From positions 1-50,459 of the forward strand of contig NZ_JAHHUL010000026.1 in the NCBI RefSeq assembly GCF_019008365.1: DNA of 50,459 nucleotides, read 5' to 3'. Below the pieces are notes generated by a model, which saw nothing but the letters and a program-made list of their open reading frames with translations, did not search any database and had not been told where the DNA came from. This document shows positions 1 through 7,933 of this stretch, piece by piece (the stretch's first letter is position 1; each line of letters opens with the position of its first letter). Origin of the DNA: Phosphitispora fastidiosa (GTDB lineage Bacteria > Bacillota > Thermincolia > Thermincolales > UBA2595). Position numbers and translations under genes: made by a program.

Positions 1-78
1 ATTGTTTTTCTTTAATTCTAAAGGGAAAATGGTAGAAGGAACGAATTTTTGGGGGAGGAAACAAAACAGCCAGTTTTA
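1..78. repeat. 78-bp direct repeat, copy 1
   Basis: This stretch is repeated at 2174-2251 in the same orientation with one mismatch that I can see (position 38). The shared sequence contains an A/T-rich part and the block TTTTTGGGGGAGGAAACAAA. The two copies bracket a 2.1-kb segment holding a toxin/antitoxin-like pair and broken IS91 and integrase genes. The window begins inside or at the edge of this copy, so its left boundary is unknown. From 79 to 189 I see no gene. Confidence 0.9.
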
Positions 79-189
79 GCCAGCCTGCGGGCGGGAAAAG
101 TTCATTTAGCCCCAATGCGATAAGCGGCGCCGGGTTAGACGAAATAGCCCATTCTATGAATGTCAAAAAAAAATAGCAGCCTGCAGCCA

Positions 190-447
190 CTATAAATGTT
201 TTTCTATATATTCTTTCATTTCAAGTACATTGCCAAATTTTAATGAATTAGCAATTGCTTTTGCAGTACCGGAAGCGATGACATCTCTATTTTTATGGTA
301 ATCAAACTTACAAGTTCGCCATATTCCATCTTTTCCTATACCGCAAAAAAGATTTGACCCTTTTTGTTGTGGTTTCATGAGAAAATGAGCTAATAGTTTT
401 TTTATCTCTCCTTGCTTAAATCGTATCGGCATAATATTAGAAACCAA
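190..447 (-). CDS. HicA-like putative toxin, 85 aa
   Basis: Small protein with an N-terminal helix (IKKLLAHFL), then KGSNLFCGIGKDG, a basic/His stretch (FDYHKNRDVIASGT) and a C-terminal LKFGNVLEMKEYI. The order KGS, basic beta-strand with His, GT and a C-terminal helix resembles the HicA double-stranded-RNA-binding-like fold that acts as an mRNA interferase, but the match is by eye and distant. It overlaps the 3' end of the upstream gene by 11 bp, as is usual for translationally coupled toxin/antitoxin pairs. Alternative: a small DUF protein without toxic activity. Confidence 0.5.
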   Translation of the reverse strand: MVSNIMPIRFKQGEIKKLLAHFLMKPQQKGSNLFCGIGKDGIWRTCKFDYHKNRDVIASGTAKAIANSLKFGNVLEMKEYIEKHL

Positions 448-898
448 TCGCTTTCCTTATTTTTTCTCTATCACCATTACATCTTAAGAGCTTTAATACA
501 TAGACTTGTTTCACATCAGATTCAACTCTAGAGAACATATCAATTTTGTCAACATAAACGGTTAAGTACTCAAGTATACTTGTGATCAAGTCATCAATAG
601 CTGATTCTACGGTATCTCCTTCGCCGTAAAGATCAATTTCGTTTAATGCAACAGTATGAACTCCTAACTCTTCGTCTTTTTCAACAAGGGGAGAAAAGGT
701 TAACTTGTCTAAAAGATTATCTAAGTATGAAGTCTTGATATGAGATACTTCTTCGCCCTGATTATTAGAATTGTAAGTGATAACTTCGATTCCTTTTAAA
801 GCCATATTATTTAGCTCAGAATAATATTTTTTGGTGTCTCTTATGTTATACCTCGGCATGGTCATACTCATTTTCCCAACCTCCTTGCCAGTGCCCAT
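437..898 (-). CDS. Putative antitoxin partner, 153 aa
   Basis: Acidic protein encoded directly upstream of the HicA-like gene and overlapping its start. The N-terminal part (MPRYNIRDTKKYYSELN) could be a small DNA-binding domain. The C-terminal half has a segment LNEIDLYGEGDTVESAIDDL followed by helices, a layout seen in antitoxins of the stability-system type in clostridia. A start at Met10 or Met12, nearer to MPRYN, is also possible. Function rests on gene order and general resemblance, so the call is tentative. Flanking direct repeats suggest it arrived with the accessory segment. Confidence 0.5.
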   Translation of the reverse strand: MGTGKEVGKMSMTMPRYNIRDTKKYYSELNNMALKGIEVITYNSNNQGEEVSHIKTSYLDNLLDKLTFSPLVEKDEELGVHTVALNEIDLYGEGDTVESAIDDLITSILEYLTVYVDKIDMFSRVESDVKQVYVLKLLRCNGDREKIRKAIGF

Positions 899-1313
899 AT
901 ATTTTACCTCTCTTCCTTCATTATAATTTCATTAGTCATCGTAGTCAAGATGCACACTGTAGTCACGATGGTCTTTATATTATATGTAAGTCAAAAAAGA
1001 AATATTACATGGTTTTTGCTTACTGAGAATGGGCTACATCACCTAACATTTTAGCCGTGTTTCCGCAGTTGAGCATGCAAAAACACCGGTTAAGCACTGG
1101 CCCTACCGGCGTCAAGTCATTACTCAATATGCTCAATTGCGGCAACACGTGTTGGACGAAGCCGTGTGTTCAGAAACACTTATGGGGATTCAAAGTTTTG
1201 TAAACCCCGGCTAAACTCTTGATAACAGCAGAAAGTCAACAGTATTCATACATAAAACGTCATTTGTGATATAATTTGGTAAAGCGATGGATGCACTTTC
1301 TCCCTCCCCAAAA
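899..1313. other. Intergenic, no gene seen
   Basis: No convincing reading frame. It holds a copy of a dispersed repeat (1036-1088) and an imperfect inverted repeat: CCGCAGTTGAGCAT near 1063 faces ATGCTCAATTGCGG near 1128, and a CAACACGTGTTG palindrome follows near 1144. The stretch may be the decayed end of a mobile element. Confidence 0.5.
1036..1088 (+). repeat. Dispersed ~53-bp repeat, copy 1
   Basis: The segment around CTAACATTTTAGCCGTGTTT is found again at 4024-4077 with about 85 percent identity by eye. Both copies lie in the toxin/antitoxin and transposon-remnant zone, outside genes. They may be ends of the same lost element. Confidence 0.6.
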
Positions 1314-1853
1314 TCAGCAAAAATTTATGTAGTTAATTTTGCCTTTACCACACTGTGGACATAGAGTGATATCCCTGCCTGTCAGTTTCAGGAGCAGTTC
1401 TGCAATGTCTGTGATTTTCGTCCTGGATGTACTCAATTTAAATAGGTGCTTACAGGTATTCAGCTTGGTATTACGGTTTCTGTTGCTCAGAATCCCGTAG
1501 TGACGAATCCTGACAAACCTCTGTGGCAGAATATGCAGCAGGAACCGTCGAATGAACTCCTGTGCCCCAAGGGTCATCAGTTTAGTCTTGTTATTGTCCC
1601 GGTAATCCCGCCATTTAAAGGTAACCTTGCTGTCTTCAACATTAATAATTCTATTGTTAGAAATAGCAACCCTGTGAGTGTACTGTCCCAGGTATTGCAG
1701 GACTTTCTCCGGCCCGGCAAATGGAGGTTTACAGTAGACTACCCAATTGGCCTTGGAAAGCGGACTGAGAAAAGAGTTAAACATGTCCCTGCTGCCTAAA
1801 GATTTAATCTTACCTGGGAAAACAAGCTTGCCAAAGAGAAAAGCCTGTTTCAA
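1314..1853 (-). pseudogene. IS91-family transposase, C-terminal remnant
   Basis: The 179-residue frame contains YLGQYTHRVAISNNRI and FIRRFLLHILPQRFVRIRHY, hallmark stretches of the Y2 (rolling-circle) transposase domain of IS91-type elements, and a C-terminal CPQCGKG. The family is usually about 380-420 aa with an N-terminal zinc-binding domain and the catalytic region. Both are missing here, so this is a 5'-truncated remnant. It begins with a TTG overlapping the stop of the upstream integrase fragment, suggesting that an internal deletion fused the two. Confidence 0.85.
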
Positions 1854-2152
1854 AAAAGCAACAGTAAATCAAGAGGGCTCTTCACGTTTAAAACATCCAT
1901 CCTGCGCAAATGAAGATAAATACAGGTAGTACGCAAATCCGTATGCTCTAAAAGCTGTTGGATAAGCAAAATGTCTGTCCCCGCTTCCAGCAGATGAGTG
2001 GCAAAGCCGTGTCTGAGGGTATGAATAGAAACATCCTTTTGAATTCCGGATCTGACCTTGGCATCAACGAAAACCTGCTGCACAGTCCGGATTGAGATAG
2101 GCTTGTCCGCAGGCTTGCCGGGGAAAAGCCAATAAGAAGGCCGGTACTGCAT
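1850..2152 (-). pseudogene. Tyrosine recombinase/integrase fragment
   Basis: Contains the C-terminal catalytic motifs of a phage-type integrase: HTLRHGFATHLLEAG (H-x-x-R), the second His in LLEHTDLRTTCIY and the nucleophile tyrosine in that segment. Only about 100 of the usual ~290 residues remain, and the upstream end abuts the second 78-bp direct repeat. Integrases of this type often sit beside IS91-type transposases, as here. Very unlikely to be active. Confidence 0.85.
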
Positions 2153-2173
2153 CCAGTAACCATCTCCTTAAGA

Positions 2174-2251
2174 ATTGTTTTTCTTTAATTCTAAAGGGAA
2201 AATGGTAGAATGAACGAATTTTTGGGGGAGGAAACAAAACAGCCAGTTTTA
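2174..2251. repeat. 78-bp direct repeat, copy 2
   Basis: Second copy of the sequence at 1-78. It starts 21 bp beyond the 5' end of the integrase fragment, consistent with the repeat marking a recombination junction that truncated the integrase. Confidence 0.9.
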
Positions 2252-2329
2252 CCTTTAGCGAACGCTAAAAGTCTTTAAATAGACAGTTATTTGGGGTCTT
2301 TAAAATTATCGGAAAGCCACTGAGCTAAT

Positions 2330-2668
2330 TTATTGGATGTAAGCGTCACGATTAACCTCGGATACTCTTGATGAAGCTACTTCCATCGATTTCAGATAAC
2401 CGTCATCATCGTCTAAGTTATCGATTAATCCGTTAATGGTGAGAAAAACAATCGTGCTTTGGATACCGACTCTCTTATTTCCGTCAATAAAGCAATGGTC
2501 CTTAGTAAAGAAGAACAGTAACATTGCGGCCTTTTGAAATATGTTGGGATATTTATCATGAGCAAATATCGGATATTGAAGCGATAGGATTGATTCTATG
2601 CGCCCATCAGTATAGTCATAATACCCAGGTTCACCGCCAAATAATATTATACTTTCCTCATGAATCAT
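2330..2668 (-). CDS. doc: Doc-type (Fic fold) toxin, possibly N-truncated
   Basis: The segment HCFIDGNKRVG matches the Doc/Fic active-site motif (H-x-F-x-D-G-N-K-R). Doc phosphorylates EF-Tu and arrests translation; it is neutralised by an antitoxin normally encoded just upstream. The family usually has ten or so residues before the IHEE segment. Here the codons upstream (reading TSFIFQKNLY) look homologous but lack a good start codon and meet a stop, so either translation begins at this ATG without a clear ribosome binding site or the gene is slightly truncated. No Phd-type antitoxin is recognisable. Confidence 0.75.
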   Translation of the reverse strand: MIHEESIILFGGEPGYYDYTDGRIESILSLQYPIFAHDKYPNIFQKAAMLLFFFTKDHCFIDGNKRVGIQSTIVFLTINGLIDNLDDDDGYLKSMEVASSRVSEVNRDAYIQ

Positions 2669-2707
2669 ATATAGGTTCTTTTGAAAGATAAACGATGTTC
2701 ATATTTA

Positions 2708-2836
2708 TTAGGCAAGCTTTTTCAACATTTTAGTATGTTTATTATTGGATTTTGTAATTGCTTTAGCTACAACAGTTTTTGCAGCTATTTTTGGAGTTTT
2801 TTCATTTTTTGGTTGAACCTTTTTCTCTTTTAACAT
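2708..2836 (-). CDS. Small basic protein, 42 aa, possible Doc partner
   Basis: Starts at an ATG with an AAGGTG ribosome binding site seven bases upstream. The product is rich in Lys and Ala (for example KTPKIAAKTVVAKAI). It lies upstream of and in line with the doc-like gene, the position an antitoxin would take, and lysine/alanine-rich small proteins are known near Doc-type toxins. I do not recognise a defined family. A longer frame reaching 2974 is unlikely because it lacks a matching ribosome binding site. Confidence 0.45.
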   Translation of the reverse strand: MLKEKKVQPKNEKTPKIAAKTVVAKAITKSNNKHTKMLKKLA

Positions 2837-3108
2837 GTTATCACCTTCATTATTAGCGTTACTTCTAAGCATATTGTACCACCTTTGTTTGCAGTTGTTC
2901 AACCCAAGATTTATACATAGTATTCGCCAGTTGACGGAAGATGAAACATCAATTTGCGGGCTGGCAAAACACATCGCCTAAACCAGCTAGTAAGTGTCAA
3001 GAGTTTTTTAAAAAATATTTTTTGCCCTTTTAAGAAGGCATAGCAAAACAAGCCTACCAATGGTAGACTTAAGAAAAGCAGTAACCGTGTTGATTCTAGG
3101 TCAAAGTT

Positions 3109-3237
3109 TAAGGGTTCGTTTTTTCGCCACATACCATAGATGATTCTTAGCAGTTTGTTAGCTGTAGCAACCAAGGCTACCAAGGCTAAATGGTTCTGCT
3201 GCGCTCCCCCCGATGCTATTGGTAGAAAAACTCCCAT
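3109..3237 (-). pseudogene. IS110-family transposase C-terminal remnant
   Basis: About 43 residues, including LALVALVATANKLLRIIYG, match the C-terminal helix typical of IS110/IS116/IS902 transposases. The rest of the ~400-aa enzyme is absent. The remaining frame downstream to 2911 (a hydrophobic stretch) does not look like the transposase and is probably random. Confidence 0.7.
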
Positions 3238-3665
3238 TATTGGGAGCGCGATTTTGAAGGCTTTCGTGGTGATGTTTTGGGAGTTTCAGATATGATTGAG
3301 CTTTTGCCAAAGTTGAGAGCAACCAGGCTAAGAATATACTGATTTAGACTAATATCATCTTTTTGGGCTGCAAGTGAAAGTTCTTTATGAAGAAACTTTG
3401 GAAGCCGCAGAGTGAATTTCCCGCTGTATTCGTCTGTTTCTAAACTTGGCAAAGGTACTATTTGTCCTCTTTTGAGGGCAGTAGATATCCAAGTTAACTT
3501 TGCTTCCTCTACATTTTTTAATGCTTCTTCAGGTGTTTCACCGTCCGACATGCATCCTTTTAGTTCTGGTATTTCAGCAAGCCAGCCACCACCGTCTTCT
3601 TCAGAAATAGGGACTAACTTAACTCCATATTTAAGATATTTGTAAGATTCAAGGTCTTTAGTCAT
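3237..3665 (-). CDS. hicB: HicB-type antitoxin, 142 aa
   Basis: The N-terminal part has the partial RNase H-like HicB fold (GGWLAEIPELKGCMSDGETP, then EEALKNVEEA). The C-terminal part KFTLRLPKFLHKELSLAA is a ribbon-helix-helix DNA-binding module. It sits three bases after hicA and has an AGGAG-type ribosome binding site. HicB binds and inhibits HicA and represses the operon. The gene order toxin then antitoxin is the common HicAB arrangement. The last ~20 residues are Ser/Lys-rich and may be added by the junction with the IS110 remnant. Confidence 0.88.
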   Translation of the reverse strand: MTKDLESYKYLKYGVKLVPISEEDGGGWLAEIPELKGCMSDGETPEEALKNVEEAKLTWISTALKRGQIVPLPSLETDEYSGKFTLRLPKFLHKELSLAAQKDDISLNQYILSLVALNFGKSSIISETPKTSPRKPSKSRSQ

Positions 3666-3668
3666 TAT

Positions 3669-3917
3669 TTACTTCTCCTCTCTAATTTCTTTGATGAGAG
3701 CAATCAATTTTTTAACATAGATTGCTTTAACACGGTTATTGTGAACAGGGACGGTCATGTTAGCATCTGACTTTTCGTCGTAAACAGCCCAGTGGCTGCC
3801 ACTTCCTGGAGGTTCGCATACAAAACCAAACTTATTCAGAACTGCTTGAAGCTCGGTCCATTTGATGTCTTTTGGATTATTAAGAATTCGCTCAAACCTT
3901 TTCTCTATCTTGGTCAC
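3669..3917 (-). CDS. hicA: HicA-type toxin, 82 aa
   Basis: The sequence WTELQAVLNKFGFVCEPPGS, GSHWAVYD and TVPVHNNRVKAIYVKKLI follows the HicA double-stranded-RNA-binding-like fold, with the catalytic His in GSHW. I chose the GTG at 3917 because GGAGG lies seven bases upstream; a longer frame to 4037 has no ribosome binding site and adds unrelated residues. HicA cleaves mRNA. It pairs with the hicB gene three bases downstream. Confidence 0.85.
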   Translation of the reverse strand: MTKIEKRFERILNNPKDIKWTELQAVLNKFGFVCEPPGSGSHWAVYDEKSDANMTVPVHNNRVKAIYVKKLIALIKEIREEK

Positions 3918-4023
3918 TTTAACCTCCAGTAATATTGTAGTCAAAGATACCGTATTTGATACCAAAAGAATACGTGTTGGTATTACATATAATACCACAA
4001 AAAGTCGATTCGGGCAAGGGTCA

Positions 4024-4077
4024 ACATCATCTAACATTTTAGCTGTGTTTCCGTAGTTTGAGCATACAAAAATGCCG
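4024..4077 (+). repeat. Dispersed ~53-bp repeat, copy 2
   Basis: Imperfect copy of 1036-1088, located between hicA and the end of the PHP-ATPase gene. It marks the right edge of the accessory zone. Confidence 0.6.
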
Positions 4078-4089
4078 TTTTTGACAGCC

Positions 4090-5364
4090 CTACTCCTTAT
4101 AGTTTTCAGTCAGGTATTGTTTAATCCAGTTGATCACTGCCGGATTGTTCAAGGGGACGTCTTCCAGCTGTTCCCGGAGTTCCCGGGCATCGAAAATTAT
4201 TTCACAAGCATTAATTTTATGGATAAAGGTCAGGTTTAGATTAGGATTTCCCACGATAAGGTTAATGATAGTGTCAATAATGTTTCCCAGAGGGGCCCTG
4301 TCAATATGGCTGTGGCGGAACAAAGCCTTTAGGGTGGTCCCTTTTCCGGGAGCTGATTCGATATTCATACTGCCATCACAGCGTTCCGCGGCAGCCTTGA
4401 GCAGGGGAATACCTAGTCCGACACGTCTTGTGGTCCTGGTGGTAAAAAACGGGTCCATTACTTTAGTCCGAAGTTCTTTGTCCATACCCCGGCCATTATC
4501 TGATATTTCAATGTTAAATGTGTCTGCTGCGGTATCTTCACTTATCGCCAGTTTCACCTCTGTTGCTTCTGCCTCAATGGAATTTTGGACTATGTCTATA
4601 ATGTGCATGGCCAGGTCTTTCATTTTTGCCAACACCTTTCTACCGGAAATGTTTTTTATGGCTTTTACCAGGTCGCTGAAATCCGGGGGAGCTTCTGAAT
4701 AAATCACTGAAGGGTTTGAACCAATGTCCTGAAGACAGTGAGCATCAGATGAACTAATAAAGGTATATCCGGACAATTCAGGCAGGCGCAGCGCCGCTTC
4801 GTCTGCTGACATTTGCCGGGACAGCTCCATCGCCATTACTGACAGACCAGGGGGCACGAAACCCAGAGCGGCCATGAGGCTGTAAGAAGGCCTGTCCACG
4901 TGGGCCGGGATGCACAGTCCCCCCAGACCGGTGACAGTGTTGGCAGTTGTTTCCACAGACATATCTGTTGATATCAGGAGCATTTTGTCCAGTTCCCGAA
5001 TAACCCTGCCGGTGCTGTCCATTACAGACTGGGAACCAAAAACACCGGGGTTGTTTAATTGATTCGGAAGATTATGATACACTTTTTCCTGGCAGGCAAG
5101 ACATGCTTCGAGGTCGGGAAAGAGACAGACCATGTGGACTTCTTCGCGGGTTTGGACTTCCATGCCCGGAATAACAAAAATGCCGCTCCCTTCAGCGGCC
5201 TTTATGGTTGCACCTGTGTTTTCAGCAGTGTTATGGTCGGTTATTGCAATCATCTTAAGGCCTTTGGCCCTTGCTGCATGGATTATTTTGGGCGGTGTCA
5301 TCTCTTGTTCGGCGCAGGGTGAGAGGGCAGTATGGATGTGGAGGTCTATTTTATATGGAATCAC
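4090..5364 (-). CDS. PHP-domain phosphoesterase fused to HATPase_c domain
   Basis: Residues 1-240 are a PHP domain with its metal ligands in place: DLHIHT, AITDHN, GMEVQ, EVHMV, PAHVDR and SSSDAH. From residue 248 an ATPase of the histidine-kinase/anti-sigma type follows, with N box (VQNSIEA), DNGRGM, DPFFTTR and GLGIPLL. In related clostridia I would expect these as two adjacent genes. Here they share one frame, although Met248 (ATG at 4621-4623) has an AAAGGTG upstream, so a separate ATPase could also be made. It is the last gene of the minus-strand operon with the hydrogenase-like sensor, suggesting a signalling or phosphate-transfer role. Confidence 0.8.
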   Translation of the reverse strand: MIPYKIDLHIHTALSPCAEQEMTPPKIIHAARAKGLKMIAITDHNTAENTGATIKAAEGSGIFVIPGMEVQTREEVHMVCLFPDLEACLACQEKVYHNLPNQLNNPGVFGSQSVMDSTGRVIRELDKMLLISTDMSVETTANTVTGLGGLCIPAHVDRPSYSLMAALGFVPPGLSVMAMELSRQMSADEAALRLPELSGYTFISSSDAHCLQDIGSNPSVIYSEAPPDFSDLVKAIKNISGRKVLAKMKDLAMHIIDIVQNSIEAEATEVKLAISEDTAADTFNIEISDNGRGMDKELRTKVMDPFFTTRTTRRVGLGIPLLKAAAERCDGSMNIESAPGKGTTLKALFRHSHIDRAPLGNIIDTIINLIVGNPNLNLTFIHKINACEIIFDARELREQLEDVPLNNPAVINWIKQYLTENYKE

Positions 5365-5380
5365 TGGTTACCACCCCTAT

Positions 5381-5716
5381 TTACTTTTTCAGGAGATTAT
5401 AGAGTCTGCCGGCTGCTTCAAAGGTCGGCAGCTTTGTTGTCAGTATGGGGATATTTTCCTGGGCAGCTTTGGCAACAGTTTCCGGATCAGGTTCGGCGCC
5501 CCTTGAGATTAATATTGCAGACAGTCCAATAAGTGATGCCACGGCAACAATATTGGGATGGGTCTGCAGGGTAATCCAGATGCTGTCTTTTTTGGCGTTT
5601 GCCATGACATCACTCAACAGGTCTGAGCAGTAGCACCAGCTTACGTCCCGGTCCGGTGACAGTTCACAGCATTTAAATTCTGCTTCCAGTTCATGGATCG
5701 TTTCCTTAAGTTTCAT
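5381..5716 (-). CDS. DRTGG-domain protein, 111 aa
   Basis: Small single-domain protein related to the DRTGG regulatory domain: an N-terminal LKETIHELEAEFKCCE, a YCSDLLSDVMANAK block and a C-terminal ILISRGAEPDPETVAKAAQE with IPILTT. Such domains occur as ligand-binding modules and as stand-alone proteins beside [FeFe]-hydrogenase genes in clostridia. It overlaps the stop of the hydrogenase-like gene by four bases (ATGA), which implies coupled translation. A second copy begins the operon at 7933. Confidence 0.75.
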   Translation of the reverse strand: MKLKETIHELEAEFKCCELSPDRDVSWCYCSDLLSDVMANAKKDSIWITLQTHPNIVAVASLIGLSAILISRGAEPDPETVAKAAQENIPILTTKLPTFEAAGRLYNLLKK

Positions 5717-7065
5717 TTTTTGCTCCCCTTTCCCATGTCTCTGATGCGTTTTTCTTTCTTTAAAAGGTTCAGCATATCCTGGGCTGAATCCTGAATATTT
5801 TCCAGAAGCTTGAATATACAGTCAGTAACAGAGGCATACCCCTGGGCGATATCCTCAGCCAGGGCCCGGCAGCTGGGGGAACCACAGGAACAGCAGTCCA
5901 GTCCCGGAAGGGTCCGCAAGATTTCTTCCGCCCGGCTGACCATTTGGATGGCCTTGGAAATGTCCTGATTCAGGGGCATAACCGATTGTGCCTCAATACT
6001 CTTACTGTGATGGAAATAGCCTTCCTGATAGCGGTTATCTATTTTTTCCAGGGTTTGCTGGGGCAGGGAATCAGGCAGTTTTTTAATCAGGTTCCTTGTC
6101 ATTATCCGGGCTAAAAAGGGATTTTCTACAGTCAGCGGACCACCCACACAGCCTCCCTGACAAACCAGGCACTCTATATAGTCAACATCCTTAAAATGCC
6201 CCATTTCGGCTTCCTCAAATATACTGATTACATTATTAAGTCCATCTGCTACCAGATAGTTTGGCGCATTTACGGCAATAGTCTCTCCGCCGGAACGGGC
6301 CCATCCTATGGCCATCCCGGAAGCCTTGGCCAGGCTGCTGTCATCGGGGACAGTATTGAGGGCATTTAAAATATTACCATAAAGGTGAATCATGGCAATT
6401 GCTCCATCAATGGGGGATTTGTCAATACCGACCGGCCTTTTAATAGATGTAACTTTGGCGGTACATGGGGTAATCAGAAAAATGCCAATCTGGTCTTCGG
6501 GGATGCCCTTATTCCTGCTAACCTGTTCCCTGGCCAGTTTGGCCGCAATTTCCATTGGTGACAGGAGTGGGGCTATATTGTCTATGAGGCTGGGGAAACG
6601 TACCTGGATAAGTTTCACAACTGCAGGACATGCCGACGATATCACGGGTTTTTTCAACCGGCGTGACTTAAGCAGGTTGCGGGCAGCTACCATATATGAA
6701 TCCGCGCCGATAGATTCCTGAAAAACATCATCAAAACCCAGAGCCTTTATGGCATTTAAAATTTTCCCCGGTGGCATCACCCGGTGAAATTGGGAATACA
6801 GCACCGGTGAACATAAAGCTATTGTGTATTTGAATTCCCTCAGACGCCTAAGGTCCAGAGGGTCGGTGATGGCAATTTTGGCGTGATATGGGCATGTTCT
6901 GATACAATTGCCGCAGTTGATACAGCGTTCCTCAATGGTAACGGCAGTACCTTTTCTGACCCTGATAGCTTCGGTAGGGCAGTTCTTGACACAGTTAGTA
7001 CATCCTTTGCATTTTTCGGCATCCACAATATCACAGAGAAAATGCTTTTTAGTCACAGGTTTCAC
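5713..7065 (-). CDS. Sensory-type [FeFe]-hydrogenase-like protein
   Basis: Two N-terminal [4Fe-4S] ferredoxin motifs (Cys19-29 and Cys48-58) precede an H-cluster domain. The three H-cluster loops read SSACP (Cys146), TPCTAK (Cys201) and ECLVCQGGC (Cys302, Cys306), so all four cluster ligands are kept, but the proton-transfer Cys of canonical TSCCP is Ala145 and the Met of the third loop is Leu300. A C-terminal CCSCGSPSCRALAED (from 391) should hold another [4Fe-4S]. These changes match the non-catalytic or slow sensory groups (C/D) rather than a production hydrogenase. Unlike many group C proteins I see no PAS domain. The neighbours, all regulatory, support a role in sensing H2 or redox state. 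Confidence 0.82.
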   Translation of the reverse strand: MKPVTKKHFLCDIVDAEKCKGCTNCVKNCPTEAIRVRKGTAVTIEERCINCGNCIRTCPYHAKIAITDPLDLRRLREFKYTIALCSPVLYSQFHRVMPPGKILNAIKALGFDDVFQESIGADSYMVAARNLLKSRRLKKPVISSACPAVVKLIQVRFPSLIDNIAPLLSPMEIAAKLAREQVSRNKGIPEDQIGIFLITPCTAKVTSIKRPVGIDKSPIDGAIAMIHLYGNILNALNTVPDDSSLAKASGMAIGWARSGGETIAVNAPNYLVADGLNNVISIFEEAEMGHFKDVDYIECLVCQGGCVGGPLTVENPFLARIMTRNLIKKLPDSLPQQTLEKIDNRYQEGYFHHSKSIEAQSVMPLNQDISKAIQMVSRAEEILRTLPGLDCCSCGSPSCRALAEDIAQGYASVTDCIFKLLENIQDSAQDMLNLLKKEKRIRDMGKGSKK

Positions 7066-7078
7066 TCCAGACCGACTG

Positions 7079-7525
7079 TTATTGGTTATGGATTATAACC
7101 TTCAGTGTTGTGCCTTCACCCAAAGCTGAATCAAGTGTGAACTCATCAGAAACATTCCTAATGTTGGGAAGGCCCATTCCGGCTCCAAAGCCCATTTCAC
7201 GGATATGGTCGGGAGCAGTGGAGTATCCTTCCTTCATTGCCAGATCGATGTTAGGGATGCCGGGACCGGTATCGGCTGCGATGATTTCAATTCTGTCGGG
7301 GCTGATTGTGGTAATCAAAGCGCCCGCCCGGGCGTGAATGACAATATTCATCTCTGCTTCATAGGCAGCAATAGCTGCCCGCCGGATGATGGCAGGAGCA
7401 AAGCCTATCAGCTGCAGGGTATGCTTGATATTGCTGGAGGCTTCCCCGGCGGCAACAAAATCCATTCCTTTGATAGGGTATTCATGTTTGATGTCTTTAC
7501 TTACCGGTTTTTTGCGTTTTTCCAA
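7079..7525 (-). CDS. Anti-sigma-factor-type ATP-binding protein
   Basis: A single HATPase_c domain of 148 aa: AAYEAEMNIVIHA (N box), ADTGPGIPNID (G1) and GFGAGMGLPNIRNV (G2). The short length and lack of a histidine-phosphorylation domain resemble RsbW/RsbT-type serine kinases. Start is a TTG with AAAGGA upstream. Within this operon it could pass the signal of the hydrogenase-like sensor to a target protein; that is inferred from position. Confidence 0.8.
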   Translation of the reverse strand: MEKRKKPVSKDIKHEYPIKGMDFVAAGEASSNIKHTLQLIGFAPAIIRRAAIAAYEAEMNIVIHARAGALITTISPDRIEIIAADTGPGIPNIDLAMKEGYSTAPDHIREMGFGAGMGLPNIRNVSDEFTLDSALGEGTTLKVIIHNQ

Positions 7526-7558
7526 TTTAACTATCCTTTCGTAACCGGAACTAAATAA

Positions 7559-7933
7559 TCAGTATTTTAATTCATTTTTGGCTGTCTTCATGGGAACATT
7601 TTTCAAGCCGGCTTCATATAGGAGTCCACAGCTTAAATAAAACGTATGGTCTGTGGTCAGTAAAGGGATTCTTTTTCTTCTAGCCAGGTCAAGCATCTCA
7701 TCTGTTGGGGATTTGCCGCGAATAAAAAGTACGGCGGCGATATCGAGCATCTCCGCGGTTCTGATTACCTGGATATTGACCAGACCGGTAACGAGCAGTG
7801 CATTAGGTTCGGAAAACATCAGGATATCACTCATCAGGTCACCGGCACAAACATAAGATATTTCGTTTTCCAAAGATTCTTCACAACAGTGTATCTTGGA
7901 ATCAAGAAGCTTGGACAATTCTCGCAGATTCAA
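7559..7933 (-). CDS. DRTGG-domain protein, 124 aa
   Basis: First gene of the minus-strand operon, paralogous to the 111-aa protein at 5381: it shares CCEESLENEISYVCAGDLMS with the CCELS...CYCSDLLSD pattern, then AAVLFIRGKSPTDEMLDLA and IPLLTT. Start is TTG with AAGGGGGG eight bases upstream. Paired Cys residues near the N-terminus occur in both copies and could be redox-active, which is only a suggestion. Confidence 0.75.
   Translation of the reverse strand: MNLRELSKLLDSKIHCCEESLENEISYVCAGDLMSDILMFSEPNALLVTGLVNIQVIRTAEMLDIAAVLFIRGKSPTDEMLDLARRKRIPLLTTDHTFYLSCGLLYEAGLKNVPMKTAKNELKY

Noticed and set aside
2911-3108. Rest of the 108-aa frame behind the IS110 remnant as a membrane protein
   Set aside because: The hydrophobic stretch follows directly from the transposase remnant without a start signal and has no known family pattern.
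5713-7065. Catalytic [FeFe]-hydrogenase forming a bifurcating complex with the adjacent NuoEF-like genes
   Set aside because: It is on the opposite strand, lacks the proton-transfer Cys in the first H-cluster loop, and the NuoEF-like genes are followed by the formate dehydrogenase subunit instead.
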